Assembly: GCA_009693865.1 (NCBI GenBank)
Contig: SHWL01000024.1
Location: forward strand, 1 to 39,554
DNA length: 39,554 nt
Direction: 5' to 3'
From: Acetobacteraceae bacterium
Lineage (GTDB): Bacteria; Pseudomonadota; Alphaproteobacteria; Acetobacterales; Acetobacteraceae
Position numbers and translations under genes: made by a program. Below are positions 1 through 7,985 of this stretch, one piece after another. The notes beneath the pieces were generated by a model that did no database searches, was not told where the DNA came from, and worked only from the letters and a program-made list of their open reading frames with translations. Every line of letters starts with the position of its first letter. Positions within the stretch are counted from its first letter, which is position 1.

Positions 1-43
1 CCGCGGTGTATTCGGTTCGGGTGATGGCGAGCGGCTGGCCCAT
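1..43 (-). CDS. IS630-family transposase, N-terminal start only
   Basis: An ATG on the minus strand at 43 runs off the left edge. It is preceded by a strong AGGAGG ribosome-binding site at about 49-54. The 14 visible residues, MGQPLAITRTEYTA, resemble the opening of IS630-type transposases, which start with a short ITRTE-like segment before a helix-turn-helix domain. Only this much can be seen, so the family call rests on recall of typical N-termini plus the fact that the next gene to the right is truncated, as expected at an insertion site. Any other minus-strand gene start is possible. Confidence 0.5.
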   Translation of the reverse strand, partial: MGQPLAITRTEYTA

Positions 44-145
44 TCGGTCCTCCTGTGGCCGGGGAGCGGCCTGGAAGTCATCGAATCGAAGATCTGGACC
101 GATTCCCAGCCCCGGGCGGAGAGTCAACCTTTAGGACGGCTGGTA
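44..145. mobile_element. Probable outer end of the IS630-type element, up to a TA junction
   Basis: This 100-base stretch separates the transposase start from the point where kinase-like coding sequence begins. IS630 elements insert at, and duplicate, a TA dinucleotide. A TA sits at 144-145, exactly where recognisable kinase sequence resumes. The terminal inverted repeat cannot be confirmed because the other end lies outside the window. Confidence 0.35.
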
Positions 146-478
146 TTACATCAGTTGAAACACGACGCGATCGAAATGAAACAGGCATTGCTGCGCGGTG
201 AAATCCCGCGCATGGCCGAACTGCTCAATCACTCCTGGGAGGCAAAAAAGCGCACCGCGGGCGGCATCAGCACCAACACGATCGAGCAATTGTATTTGCG
301 TGCGTTCGACGAGGGCGCGATCGGTGGCAAAGTTTCCGGCGCCGGCGGCGGCGGGTTCATGATGTTCATTGTCCCACCGGAACGGCGCATCGCGGTGATC
401 AGGGGGCTGAATGAACTGGGCGGAACGGCCAGTGGGGTTCATCTAACGCACACAGGGGCTGAGTCCTGGTCGGTGTGA
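143..478 (+). pseudogene. 5'-truncated GHMP kinase (heptose-7-phosphate kinase type)
   Basis: About 110 residues of a GHMP-superfamily sugar kinase remain, in the HddA/D-glycero-D-manno-heptose 7-phosphate kinase style. The fragment carries the helical segment with KQALLRGEI, the KKRTAGG element and the glycine-rich third GHMP motif GGKVSGAGGGGFMMF, then a normal C-terminus. The whole N-terminal half with the ATP-binding motif is missing, whereas intact relatives are about 320-350 residues. A TTG at 155 could serve as a start, but homologous sequence extends a few codons upstream to the TA at 144-145. An insertion-truncated remnant is therefore more likely than a short gene. Its original role would have been making activated heptose for a surface polysaccharide. 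Confidence 0.7.
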
Positions 479-504
479 TTTTTGAGTGGGCGCGGCCCGG
501 TGGA

Positions 505-651
505 TTACTCCGCTTCCCGGGGCAGCACGATCCAGGTGTCCTGGCTGACCTCGGTCAGCACATCGTCGGCCAGCGCCCGTCCCGCCGGTTTGGCGTAAAC
601 GCTTACAAACCGTGCTTTGGGCAGCATCGCCCGCACCACCTTCGCCGCCAT
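505..651 (-). CDS. 48-residue protein translationally coupled to csaA
   Basis: A short minus-strand reading frame starts with an ATG at 651-649 that overlaps the csaA stop as TGATG, and ends with TAA at 507-505. The product, [20 protein letters not shown] and onward, is basic at the N-terminus and acidic at the C-terminus (ends PREAE). It has no signal peptide or membrane segment. The overlapping start argues for co-translation with CsaA. I do not recognise a family. It could be an uncharacterised partner of CsaA, or a chance open frame, though the tight overlap makes the former more attractive. Confidence 0.5.
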   Translation of the reverse strand: MAAKVVRAMLPKARFVSVYAKPAGRALADDVLTEVSQDTWIVLPREAE

Positions 652-992
652 CAGAACAGCTTACCGCCGTTCGGCACTTTGAAGTCCGGCGCGATCAGCA
701 CGACCGCCGCGTCCGCGTCGGGCATCCCGAGAGTCAAAACCTCGCTCATGAAGGGGCCGATCTGTCTGGGCGGGAAATTGACCACGGCGCAAACCTGACG
801 GCCGAGCAACCGGTCGGCGTGGTAATGCACGGTCAATTGCGCGGACGATGTTTTCACCCCGATCTCCGTCCCGAAATCGATCGTCAGCTTGATCGCGGGC
901 TTCCGCGCCTCGGGGAAATTCTGGGCGTCGATCACGGTGCCGACACGAATGTCCACCTTCTCGAAGTCGTCGAACGCGATGGGCGCGGCCAT
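651..992 (-). CDS. csaA: CsaA-type tRNA-binding domain protein
   Basis: This 113-residue protein has the full length and pattern of Csa[15 protein letters not shown] at the start, then [13 protein letters not shown], the central [34 protein letters not shown], and the tail VPNGGKL. These are the hallmarks of the OB-fold EMAP-II-like tRNA-binding domain. CsaA forms a cytoplasmic dimer described as a chaperone-like protein linked to export in Bacillus; its exact role in proteobacteria is unsettled. A GGGAGG site lies about 8 bases before the ATG at 992. The stop overlaps the start of the small downstream ORF. Confidence 0.93.
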   Translation of the reverse strand: MAAPIAFDDFEKVDIRVGTVIDAQNFPEARKPAIKLTIDFGTEIGVKTSSAQLTVHYHADRLLGRQVCAVVNFPPRQIGPFMSEVLTLGMPDADAAVVLIAPDFKVPNGGKLF

Positions 993-1084
993 GCGGTGAT
1001 CCTCCCGATGCGTCAGGTTTTGTCAGAGAGCCGTCGACGCGTCATACTACGCGACGCAACCCCGTTCGCACACAGAGGAAGTTC

Positions 1085-2683
1085 ATGCGCGATTACCAAT
1101 TGCCCGGCCGTAGCCCGGTTTATGCCACCCACGGCATGGCCGCCACGTCGATGCCGGCGGCGACGCTGACCGCGCTGGACGTCCTTCGAAATGGCGGCAA
1201 CGCGCTGGACGCCGCCGTCGCCGCCTGCGCGGTGCTGTGCGTGATCGAGCCACAATCCACCGGCATCGGCGGCGACTGCTTCTGCCTCTATGCGCCCGCT
1301 GGGACCGGCAAAGTGATTGGGCTGAATGGCTCGGGCCGCGCGCCCGCCGCGGCCTCGATCGACTGGTTCGAAAGCCACCAAATCCGGGCGATCGAAAACA
1401 CCTCGGCCCATTCGGTTACCGTTCCGGGCGCCCTGAGCGGCTGGGAGACGCTGCTGAAAGCGCACGGCCGGAAGGGTTTGGACGAATTGCTGCAGCCAGC
1501 GATCCGCTTCGCCGAGGAAGGGTGGCCGGTAGCGCCAAAGGTCTCCTGGGACTGGCAGCGGCTCGAAGGCAAACTGCGGAAGAACGGCGCCCACCACTTC
1601 CTGCCCGGCGGGCACGCGCCGAAGGCGGGCGATCTGTTCGTTCAACCCGCGCTGGCGGAGACGTTGCGCTCCGTCGCCCGCCATGGCGCCCGCGTGTTCT
1701 ATGAAGGTCCCATCGCCGCCGACATCGTCGCCACGCTGCGCAAACACGGCGGCCTGCATACCGAGGAAGATTTCGCCCTCGGCCTCGCCAACGCCGATTT
1801 CGTCGAGCCTATCACGATCAAGTGGAACGGCCACGACGTCTATCAAATTCCGCCGAACGGCCAGGGCATCCTGGTGCTGCAAATTCTGGGCATGCTGGAA
1901 GGTCTTGGCGACGCGCCGGACGGCCCCACCGGCACGATCCGCGCGCATCGCCATGTCGAGGCGGCCCGTCTGGCCTACCGCGACCGCGATGCCTTCGTCG
2001 CCGATATGTCGCAGGTGGACGTTCCCGTCGCGAAGATGCTGAGTCGGGATTACCTGAATTCGCTTGGCCGCCTTATCAAAGACGATACGGCGATGGTCGA
2101 TCTGCCGGCTGCTGGTGAGGCGATCATGCCGCCGCACCGCGACACGATTTATCTGTGCGTGGTCGACAAAGACGGCAACGCGTGCAGCTTCATCAACTCG
2201 CTGTTCCAGGGTTTCGGGTCGGGGATTCTGTCGGAACGTTCCGGCGTGATGTTGCAAAACCGCGGCTTCGGCTTCCGGGTGCAACGCGGCCATCCGAACT
2301 GCATCGCGCCACGCAAACGTCCGCTGCACACGATCATTCCGGGAATGGTCGGCAAGGACGGACAGGCGGTGATGCCGTATGGCGTCATGGGCGGACACTA
2401 CCAGCCGATGGGACACTCCTGGTTCCTGACCAACTTCCTGCAATATGGCCTGGACATTCAGGAATCGATCGATCTGCCGCGGCTATTCCCCTACCAGGGC
2501 AAGCTGGAGGTCGAGGGCGGGATTTCCGCCGACGTCGTCGCGCGACTCATGAAGATGGGCCACGTGCCGGACCTGATCGAACGTCCGCACGGCGGCGGTC
2601 AGGCGATCTGGATCGACCGTGAACGGGGATGCCTCGTCGGCGGGTCCGAGCCGCGGAAGGACGGGCTCGCGCTGGGGTATTAA
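1085..2683 (+). CDS. Gamma-glutamyltransferase family protein
   Basis: This is a 532-residue Ntn-hydrolase of the gamma-glutamyltranspeptidase family. These proenzymes cut themselves before a threonine that becomes the catalytic nucleophile. The N-terminal part has ATSMPAATLTALDVLRNGGNALDAAVA and GIGGDCF, both typical of the large subunit. The predicted processing site is Thr354 in HRDTIYLCVVDKDGNA, followed by FGSGI. No signal peptide is visible, so it probably acts in the cytoplasm, unlike the periplasmic E. coli Ggt. It may hydrolyse a gamma-glutamyl or acyl-amide compound; the substrate cannot be read from sequence. An AGAGGA site precedes the ATG. It converges with the aminotransferase, with only 8 bases between the stops. 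Confidence 0.88.
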   Translation: MRDYQLPGRSPVYATHGMAATSMPAATLTALDVLRNGGNALDAAVAACAVLCVIEPQSTGIGGDCFCLYAPAGTGKVIGLNGSGRAPAAASIDWFESHQIRAIENTSAHSVTVPGALSGWETLLKAHGRKGLDELLQPAIRFAEEGWPVAPKVSWDWQRLEGKLRKNGAHHFLPGGHAPKAGDLFVQPALAETLRSVARHGARVFYEGPIAADIVATLRKHGGLHTEEDFALGLANADFVEPITIKWNGHDVYQIPPNGQGILVLQILGMLEGLGDAPDGPTGTIRAHRHVEAARLAYRDRDAFVADMSQVDVPVAKMLSRDYLNSLGRLIKDDTAMVDLPAAGEAIMPPHRDTIYLCVVDKDGNACSFINSLFQGFGSGILSERSGVMLQNRGFGFRVQRGHPNCIAPRKRPLHTIIPGMVGKDGQAVMPYGVMGGHYQPMGHSWFLTNFLQYGLDIQESIDLPRLFPYQGKLEVEGGISADVVARLMKMGHVPDLIERPHGGGQAIWIDRERGCLVGGSEPRKDGLALGY

Positions 2684-2691
2684 GCGACGCC

Positions 2692-3825
2692 TCAGGCAAG
2701 CGCGCGGCGCAACGTCTCGACAATGCGGTCCTGGAGCGCCTCGGTCAGATAGGGATGCATGGGCAGGCTCAGCACCTCCGTGGCCAGACGTTCCGCGCAG
2801 GGGAGTCCGTTGCCCGCGACCGGATACATCTTGTAGGCGACCTGCTGATGCACCGCCTTCGGATAGTAGATCGCGGTGGGAACCCCGGCCGCCTTCATTT
2901 CGGCCGCGATAGCATCCCGGTCATGGCCGGGAACGCGGACCGTATATTGCGCCCACACCGAGGTCAGACCGTCCCGCACCTGAGGCACGATCGCGACATC
3001 GCCAAGCGCATCGTTGTATCGGCGGGCCACACGCTCCCGCGCTTCGATCTCGTCCGGGAATATTTTGAGCTTTTCGATCAGCACTGCCGCCTGGATCGTG
3101 TCCAGCCGTCCGTTCATGCCAATGCGCACATTGTCGTATTTGTCGATGCCCTGACCATGGTTGCGCAGCGAGCGCATGATCTCCGCGAGGTCCGCGTCAT
3201 CCGTGAAAACCGCGCCGCCATCGCCGTAGCAACCAAGCGGCTTGGCGGGGAAAAAGCTCGTGGAGGTCGCGTCGCCGAAGACCCCGACCGGGCGGCCTTT
3301 GTAGGTCGCGCCAAAACTCTGCGCCGCGTCCGACAGCACCCAGAGGCCCTCGGCGGCGCAGAGTGGTAGAATTGCATCGTAGTCCGCCGCCTGGCCGAAC
3401 AGATCGACCGTGATCACCCCAGCCGGACGTAAGCCTTTCGCGCGCGCCGTGCCGATCGCCTGCGGCAGGCTGGCCGGGTCGATGTTGAACGTGTCAGGAA
3501 GCGAATCGACGAAGACCGGCGTCGCGCCAACCCAGGCGACGACCTCGGCGGTCGCGGCGAAGGTAAATGTCGGGCACAGCACGGCGTCGCCGACGCCCAC
3601 GCCTTTCGCCATCAGCACCAGCGCCAGCGCGTCCGTGCCGCTGGCGCAGGAAATCGAGTGACGCGCCCCGCAATACGCCGACAAATCGGCCTCCAAAGTC
3701 GCGACCTCAGGCCCCATGATGTAGGCACCGTGATCCACGACGCGCAGGATGGCCTCGTCCACGGCTGAGCCCAGACGGCGGCGTTGCGCGGCGAGGTCGA
3801 TGAACGGAATGGGCGCGTGCGACAT
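2692..3825 (-). CDS. DegT/DnrJ/EryC1/StrS sugar aminotransferase (WbpE-like)
   Basis: This 377-residue PLP enzyme transfers an amino group to a nucleotide-linked keto sugar. It opens with PFIDLAAQ and carries HGAYIMGPEV, SCASGTDAL, DAAQSFGATYKG and SFFPAKPLGCYGDGG, in which Lys195 is the Schiff-base lysine. The C-terminal GVPTAIYYPKAVHQQ and LSLPMHPYL are also typical. The overall pattern is closest to WbpE, which makes UDP-2-acetamido-3-amino sugars for O-antigen; that substrate is inferred. Together with the truncated sugar kinase at 143-478 it hints at a former polysaccharide locus. A GAGGAA site lies upstream of the ATG at 3825. Confidence 0.9.
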   Translation of the reverse strand: MSHAPIPFIDLAAQRRRLGSAVDEAILRVVDHGAYIMGPEVATLEADLSAYCGARHSISCASGTDALALVLMAKGVGVGDAVLCPTFTFAATAEVVAWVGATPVFVDSLPDTFNIDPASLPQAIGTARAKGLRPAGVITVDLFGQAADYDAILPLCAAEGLWVLSDAAQSFGATYKGRPVGVFGDATSTSFFPAKPLGCYGDGGAVFTDDADLAEIMRSLRNHGQGIDKYDNVRIGMNGRLDTIQAAVLIEKLKIFPDEIEARERVARRYNDALGDVAIVPQVRDGLTSVWAQYTVRVPGHDRDAIAAEMKAAGVPTAIYYPKAVHQQVAYKMYPVAGNGLPCAERLATEVLSLPMHPYLTEALQDRIVETLRRALA

Positions 3826-3956
3826 TGAAGAAGTTCCTCAAGGATCCCCGCCCCCGTGTCGCGATAACGGGTGTCTGTCAACGGGCGGGCAGGGCGCCGT
3901 CTTTGCAACCTCGCGTTGACCGGTATGCTGACGCGATAACCGCGAGGAAACCGGCC

Positions 3957-4775
3957 ATGAAATACGGCATCCATTTACCCCATGCGGGCGATCAGGCAAC
4001 CCCGGCGCTGATCCGCCGTCACGCCGAACAGGCCGAGGCGATGGGGATCGACGATGTCTGGGTCAGCGAACACATTATCGTGCCGCGCGACAAATTTCCC
4101 CGCTCGCCGCTGTTCTTCGATCCGGTCCTGAGCCTGTGTTGGGCGGCGGCGGTCACGAAGCGGGTGCGGCTTGGCACCACGGTTCTGGTGTTGCCGATGC
4201 GCCATCCGCTGCCGTTGGCCAAAGAACTCGCCACGCTCCACAACTTCTCCGAGGGCCGCCTCATCCTGGGCGCGGGATCCGGCTGGTTGAAGGAGGAATT
4301 CGCGGCGCTCGGTGTGCCATTCGAGGAACGTGGGCGGCGGTTGGACGAGGGGTTGGCGATGATGCGCGCGGTCTGGTCGCAGGATCCGGTCACGTTCACC
4401 AGCCGTTATATCCCGGCGGTGATCGAGGGCATGACGATGACGCCGATGCCGATCAGCCCAATCCCGTTGTGGTTCGGTGGCAGCGCGGAGCCCGCGTTGC
4501 GCCGCACGATCCGGATGGGCGATGGCTGGCACGGGAGCGGGCATACCGCGGCCCAGGCCGCGCCTTTGGTCGCGCGGCTGCGGGCGGCTCGGCCGGGCGC
4601 GGATTTCACCGTGTCGATGCGGGTGCAATGGGACGGGCGCGACCGGGGGGTGCTGCGGTCGCTGGTCGATGGCTACGCGGCGATCGGGGTGGGGCATTTG
4701 TTGATCGCGCCACAGGATCGGAACGTGGATGACTGGGAGGCGGTGACCGCTGGCGTTGGGTCGTTGGTGGGGTAG
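3957..4775 (+). CDS. LLM-class flavin/F420-dependent oxidoreductase
   Basis: This is a 272-residue luciferase-like TIM-barrel oxidoreductase. The start MKYGIHLPHAG, followed by DDVWVSEHIIVP, RVRLGTTVLVLPMRHPLPLAKELATL, GRLILGAGSGW and IPLWFGGSAEPALRR, is the pattern of the single-domain LLM group often annotated as F420-dependent. Whether it uses F420 or FMN cannot be decided by reading. The ATG at 3957 was chosen because a GAGGA site precedes it and family homology starts there; the frame is open further upstream without homology. It is divergent from the aminotransferase. An IS3-family element begins 15 bases after its stop. Confidence 0.85.
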   Translation: MKYGIHLPHAGDQATPALIRRHAEQAEAMGIDDVWVSEHIIVPRDKFPRSPLFFDPVLSLCWAAAVTKRVRLGTTVLVLPMRHPLPLAKELATLHNFSEGRLILGAGSGWLKEEFAALGVPFEERGRRLDEGLAMMRAVWSQDPVTFTSRYIPAVIEGMTMTPMPISPIPLWFGGSAEPALRRTIRMGDGWHGSGHTAAQAAPLVARLRAARPGADFTVSMRVQWDGRDRGVLRSLVDGYAAIGVGHLLIAPQDRNVDDWEAVTAGVGSLVG

Positions 4776-4790
4776 GGGGCCCGGACTGAA

Positions 4791-4816
4791 TGAGGTGGCC
4801 CCGGAAACTGGACAGG
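4791..4816 (+). repeat. Left terminal inverted repeat of the IS3 element
   Basis: This stretch shares AGGTGG at its outer end, and a GGACAGG block near its inner end, with the reverse complement of 6180-6207. The inner AAGAGAGAGTCT at about 4821-4832 also recurs inverted near 6155-6166. Confidence 0.65.
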
Positions 4817-4867
4817 TAGCCAAGAGAGAGTCTTCCCTTGGAACGGCCGCCTGGCCGAAGCTGAGAC

Positions 4868-5194
4868 ATGACCAATACGCGGAAGAAACACGGGCCTGAG
4901 TTCAAGGCGAAAGTGGCGCTTGCGGCTGTGCGGGAAGAACGCACGATCGCCGAGCTGTCGAGCCGGTTCGGGGTCGACGTCAGCCAGATACATGCTTGGA
5001 AAAAGTCCTTGCTTAAGGGAACGGCCTCGTTGTTCGCGCGAAGCCCTGGCGGTCCGGCCAATGGCGCGGCGGCGGACGAGGCCTTGACGGCCCCCTTGTA
5101 TGAAAAGATTGGCCAACTGACGGTGGAACGCGATTTTTTCGCAAAAGGTCTGCGCCATGAATCGATCCGAGCGGCTCGCGCTGGTGGACCATGA
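4868..5194 (+). CDS. IS3-family transposase OrfA
   Basis: This 108-residue DNA-binding subunit of an IS3-type transposase has the helix-turn-helix region GPEFKAKVALAAVREERTIA and FGVDVSQIHAWKKSLL near residues 9-56. A leucine-zipper-like stretch, LYEKIGQLTVERDFFAKGL, follows near residues 78-96. In this family OrfA is joined to OrfB by a -1 ribosomal frameshift. A short AAAAG run at 5143-5147 lies in the overlap and could serve, though it is weaker than the usual longer A run. OrfA itself is intact, but its partner is dead. Confidence 0.88.
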   Translation: MTNTRKKHGPEFKAKVALAAVREERTIAELSSRFGVDVSQIHAWKKSLLKGTASLFARSPGGPANGAAADEALTAPLYEKIGQLTVERDFFAKGLRHESIRAARAGGP

Positions 5195-6081
5195 TGACCC
5201 GGTCCTGCCGCTCGTGGCGCAATGCCGTCTGCTGAAGGTCGCACGCTCCACCTTATATTACCGGCCGGCGCCGATGAGCGCGGACGATCTGGCGGTGATG
5301 CGGCGGATGGATGAGTTGCATTCGGCCTTGCCTTTTTATTGATCCCGCCGGATGGCGGACGTTCTCCGGCGGGAAGGCTGGGCGGTGAACCGCAAACGGG
5401 CCAAACGGTTGATGGGAATCGAGGCGATCTATCAGAAACCCAACACCAGTAAGGGGCATCCGGGTCATGCGGTGTACCCTTATTTGTTGCGTGGTGTGAC
5501 CATCGACCGGCCGAACCAGGTGTGGTGCGCGGGCATCAGTTATATTCCAATGGCCCAAGGGTTTGTTTATCTGGTGGCGGTGATGGACTGGTTCAGCTGG
5601 CGAGTGCTGTCCTGGCGGCTGTCGATCACCATGCAGACGGATTATTGCGTTGAGGCCTTGCGGCAAGCGGTCGAGTTGTACGGCCAGCCGGAGATTTTCA
5701 ACACTGACCAGGGCGCGCAGTTCACCAGCGCCGCGTTCGTGGACGAATTGGTGAGCCATGGCGTCCGGATCAGCATGGACGGCAAGGGGCGATATCTGGA
5801 CAAAATTTTCATTGAACGGCTGTGGCAGACCCTGAAATACGAGGAGGTGTATCAAGGCGTATGGCTCGGTGGCAGAGGCGCGCCGGAGCCTTGGCGGATG
5901 GCTGGTGTTTTGCAAGGACGTGCGCCCGCGTCAGTCTTTTGATTAACGGACGCCGCGCGAAACGTTTGAAGGCGTTGCCTGTAAGCATGTGGACAACGCT
6001 TCCGCATCGCTGCGCGACGCTCCGGCGTTGCCCACATGCTTACAGGCACATCGTCGGGAAAAGGAAATAATAATGTATTGA
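5157..6081 (+). pseudogene. IS3-family transposase OrfB (DDE integrase), inactivated
   Basis: Homology to the integrase subunit runs through several lesions. It reads well from 5157 to the expected PFYGSRRM, where the glycine codon is TGA at 5340-5342. It resumes as MADVLRREGWAVNRKRAKRLM. At the first catalytic aspartate the usual WCADISY reads WCAGISY (codon 5532-5534). The second aspartate, in FNTDQGAQF, and the glutamate, in IERLW, are kept. At about 5853 a two-base loss shifts the frame after KYEEVY; the tail AYGSVAEARRSL then runs in the next frame to RQSFD and a TAA at 5944-5946 where tyrosine is expected. The copy cannot transpose by itself. Confidence 0.9.
5977..6047. repeat. 23-bp imperfect inverted repeat in the IS tail
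   Basis: The arms at 5977-5999 and 6025-6047 pair over 23 bases with one mismatch, around a 25-base spacer. The outer arm begins GCCTGTAAGCATGTGG. It lies inside the former OrfB tail, so it is either part of this IS lineage or a small palindromic element that landed there. Confidence 0.75.
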
Positions 6082-6179
6082 CAAATATACAATTGGGTCT
6101 GGACTGACCCTCAGACACTCCTCTGGATCGGGAGCGGCATTGGAAACGCGGTGAGACTCTCTCTTAAGTCACCTCGATT

Positions 6180-6207
6180 CCTGTCCAACCAATGGGGGTC
6201 CACCTTA
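6180..6207 (-). repeat. Right terminal inverted repeat of the IS3 element
   Basis: Read on the minus strand it begins TAAGGTGGACCCCC and continues to TTGGACAGG, matching the left end at the outer AGGTGG block and the inner GGACAGG block. Confidence 0.6.
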
Positions 6208-6722
6208 GATATTTTTGATGGTGCGGCTTTTATCGTCCTCTCGTCAAACATGCCTGGCGCAGGGAAGCGAGGTGAGGCCGCTGCGTCAAATCGGCGAGAT
6301 TCTCTCAAAGGGTGCCCGGCCCGCGTGCTGGTGAATATGAAACACCCACTCGTCTCCGCGATTAACGAGATTTTTGCCGAGTCGACGACGTCGGATCACA
6401 GCCGTAAGCTGTCGAAAATCGTCAATATCGGCGCGATCCGGCTGGATCCGCCGGGCATTACGATCGAACTGGACGCGCTTTATCCGAGATAAAACTGGAC
6501 GCAGTGGAAACCACATCGGTCCCGGTATACCATGGGTCCGTGGCGGCGTTTTTCGCCGGAGACGCGGCCGACGGCGGATATCCGGGGCTGTGGCGAAAGC
6601 CGGTGGCATTTCGAAAACCGTGGTGGTGCCAAGCGGGTTTCGAAACATTGACATGGCCGCATGGCCAAGGTTGAGTGCGCCGGCGAGTAGGCTGCCGATC
6701 ATGATTGATATTGGAGGCGCGA
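6208..6722. other. Gene-poor stretch between the IS and the orphan membrane protein
   Basis: Apart from the short open frame at 6337-6492, nothing coding or structural could be supported here. The sequence is AT-richer than the core genes nearby, in keeping with an accessory insertion zone. Confidence 0.5.
6337..6492 (+). CDS. Unrecognised 51-residue ORF, possibly a gene remnant
   Basis: This short frame starts with ATG-AAA-CAC (a GTG two codons earlier is also possible) and ends at TAA 6490-6492. The product contains NIGAIRLDPPGITIELDAL, which looks like a beta-strand pair at the end of a larger protein. No good ribosome-binding site is visible. It may be the tail of a gene broken when the IS arrived, or a chance frame. 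I do not recognise a family. Confidence 0.25.
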   Translation: MKHPLVSAINEIFAESTTSDHSRKLSKIVNIGAIRLDPPGITIELDALYPR

Positions 6723-7850
6723 ATGTACTCTTACCTTCTTGCGGCCGGTAGTGTGCTTCTGTTGGTCGGATTTCTGGTCGCGACCACGTTGTTCCAGCAG
6801 CGCGACGCGACACAAAGAACGACAATTCTTGAAAGTGCTCCCGTCGCGGTAAAATGCACCGAATTTTTTCAAAGCGCCAACGCTTACTTCGCACGTCGCA
6901 AAGACAAAACGATATTCTGGGATCGAGATTACGTGATCCCGGTATACTTTCTGGTTCTCACTGTCGTGTTCTGGTCGGTCTTGAGTTTCTTGGGTCCCTC
7001 GATTTTCGCCTCCGATGGCCCGACCAGCTATGTCTGGGGCGGGGTCTATGCCATTGGGGGAAAAATGTCTGGCCCGGACCTCGCGAAGTACCAATCCAGC
7101 ACATTGTTCGTGGTGAGCGTCGCGTTTCTCGTATCGTACTATCGTATAATTTCCGGATTGATTGGGCGGATAAACAATAACGATATCAGACCTTCAATGT
7201 ATCATTTTTTCACAGTCCGGATCATGAAGTCCTGCCTCCTCGCCATCGCTGCGCGCCACGTGGTGGAGGCATTGCCCGATATGGGCAACGTTCTGAACAA
7301 GTCGGCTGGCGATTATCCCGTCGGGTTGGCCGCGTTGGGTTTCGCGATCGGATGGGATTCAAAGTGGGCATCCACGGCATTGTTGCATGCCATCAGGAAT
7401 TTCCTGGGGTGGCAGTCGAAGAACCAACGCGAGGTGGATCCGAACCATCTTCCGCAGAACATGTCCCTTTTGGAGATCCAGGGCATGGTGGAGGAGAAAA
7501 TCGAGCGCCTCTCGGAAATCGATGTCGATAACTGCCAGAAACTGGCCGAAGAGAACCCCGTCATCATCTGGGTCAGAACACTGTATACGCTGGAAGTCGT
7601 GATCGACTGGATCGGGCAGGCACAGCTATGTGTTTTGTTCGAGGCGGCGACCGTCGCGGTGCTGCGAAATCTCGGGGTGCGGGATATTTTCTGCTATCTG
7701 GATGTGATCTCTTGCCCCGAAGCGTGCGCGGCGATTCACGACGCCACGAAAATTCCGGTCGCGCTTCTTAAGCAACATGTCACATCGATCCGGAGCGACC
7801 CCTCTTTCCTGCGTTTAGATCAACTCCGGGATTCGCTGCGGCCGTCCTGA
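6723..7850 (+). CDS. Orphan multi-pass membrane protein with a helical C-terminal domain
   Basis: This 375-residue protein was not recognised. The ATG at 6723 was chosen because a clear TTGGAGGCG site precedes it. An N-terminal hydrophobic helix (residues 3-24) is followed by a basic soluble loop, a second strong helix (about 72-92) and a third (about 124-146), then a shorter hydrophobic stretch near 190-215. From about residue 245 the protein is soluble and helical. It contains two segments that look like helix-hairpin-helix units, EIDVDNCQKLAEENPVI and LRNLGVRDIFCYLDVI. That points to a membrane-anchored protein with a cytoplasmic binding domain. Codon choice is AT-richer than in the surrounding genes, and it sits alone between IS and pseudogene debris, so lateral acquisition is likely. 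Confidence 0.75.
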   Translation: MYSYLLAAGSVLLLVGFLVATTLFQQRDATQRTTILESAPVAVKCTEFFQSANAYFARRKDKTIFWDRDYVIPVYFLVLTVVFWSVLSFLGPSIFASDGPTSYVWGGVYAIGGKMSGPDLAKYQSSTLFVVSVAFLVSYYRIISGLIGRINNNDIRPSMYHFFTVRIMKSCLLAIAARHVVEALPDMGNVLNKSAGDYPVGLAALGFAIGWDSKWASTALLHAIRNFLGWQSKNQREVDPNHLPQNMSLLEIQGMVEEKIERLSEIDVDNCQKLAEENPVIIWVRTLYTLEVVIDWIGQAQLCVLFEAATVAVLRNLGVRDIFCYLDVISCPEACAAIHDATKIPVALLKQHVTSIRSDPSFLRLDQLRDSLRPS

Positions 7851-7985
7851 GAAAATTGTGAAATCAATGGGACGCCGCCGATTGACGAGGGGTGTGGCCG
7901 GGCGGCTGGCACAGGCGCGGTGTAGACGATTGCCGCCCGTGGCCTCGATACGGATGACCCGTGGGAACGAGACACCGGCGTCACG

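Larger units (their letters stand above)
4791..6207 (+). mobile_element. IS3-family insertion sequence, inactive copy
   Basis: The element contains an intact OrfA, a heavily damaged OrfB, and recognisable imperfect terminal repeats. The left end reads TGAGGTGGCCCC then ACTGGACAGG. The right end, read inward on the minus strand, is TAAGGTGGACCCC then TTGGACAGG. Both sides then share AAGAGAGAGTCT a little further in. The resulting size of about 1.4 kb is normal for IS3. No clear flanking direct repeat was found, so the exact outer bases may be off by a few. Confidence 0.8.

Noticed and set aside
1013-2443. A 476-codon frame antisense to the gamma-glutamyltransferase
   Set aside because: It mirrors a well-recognised gene; long antisense frames are common in GC-rich DNA and this one has no motifs.
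5143-5147. AAAAG as a programmed frameshift site between OrfA and OrfB
   Set aside because: Too short to call with confidence and irrelevant in a copy whose OrfB is dead; mentioned only under OrfA.
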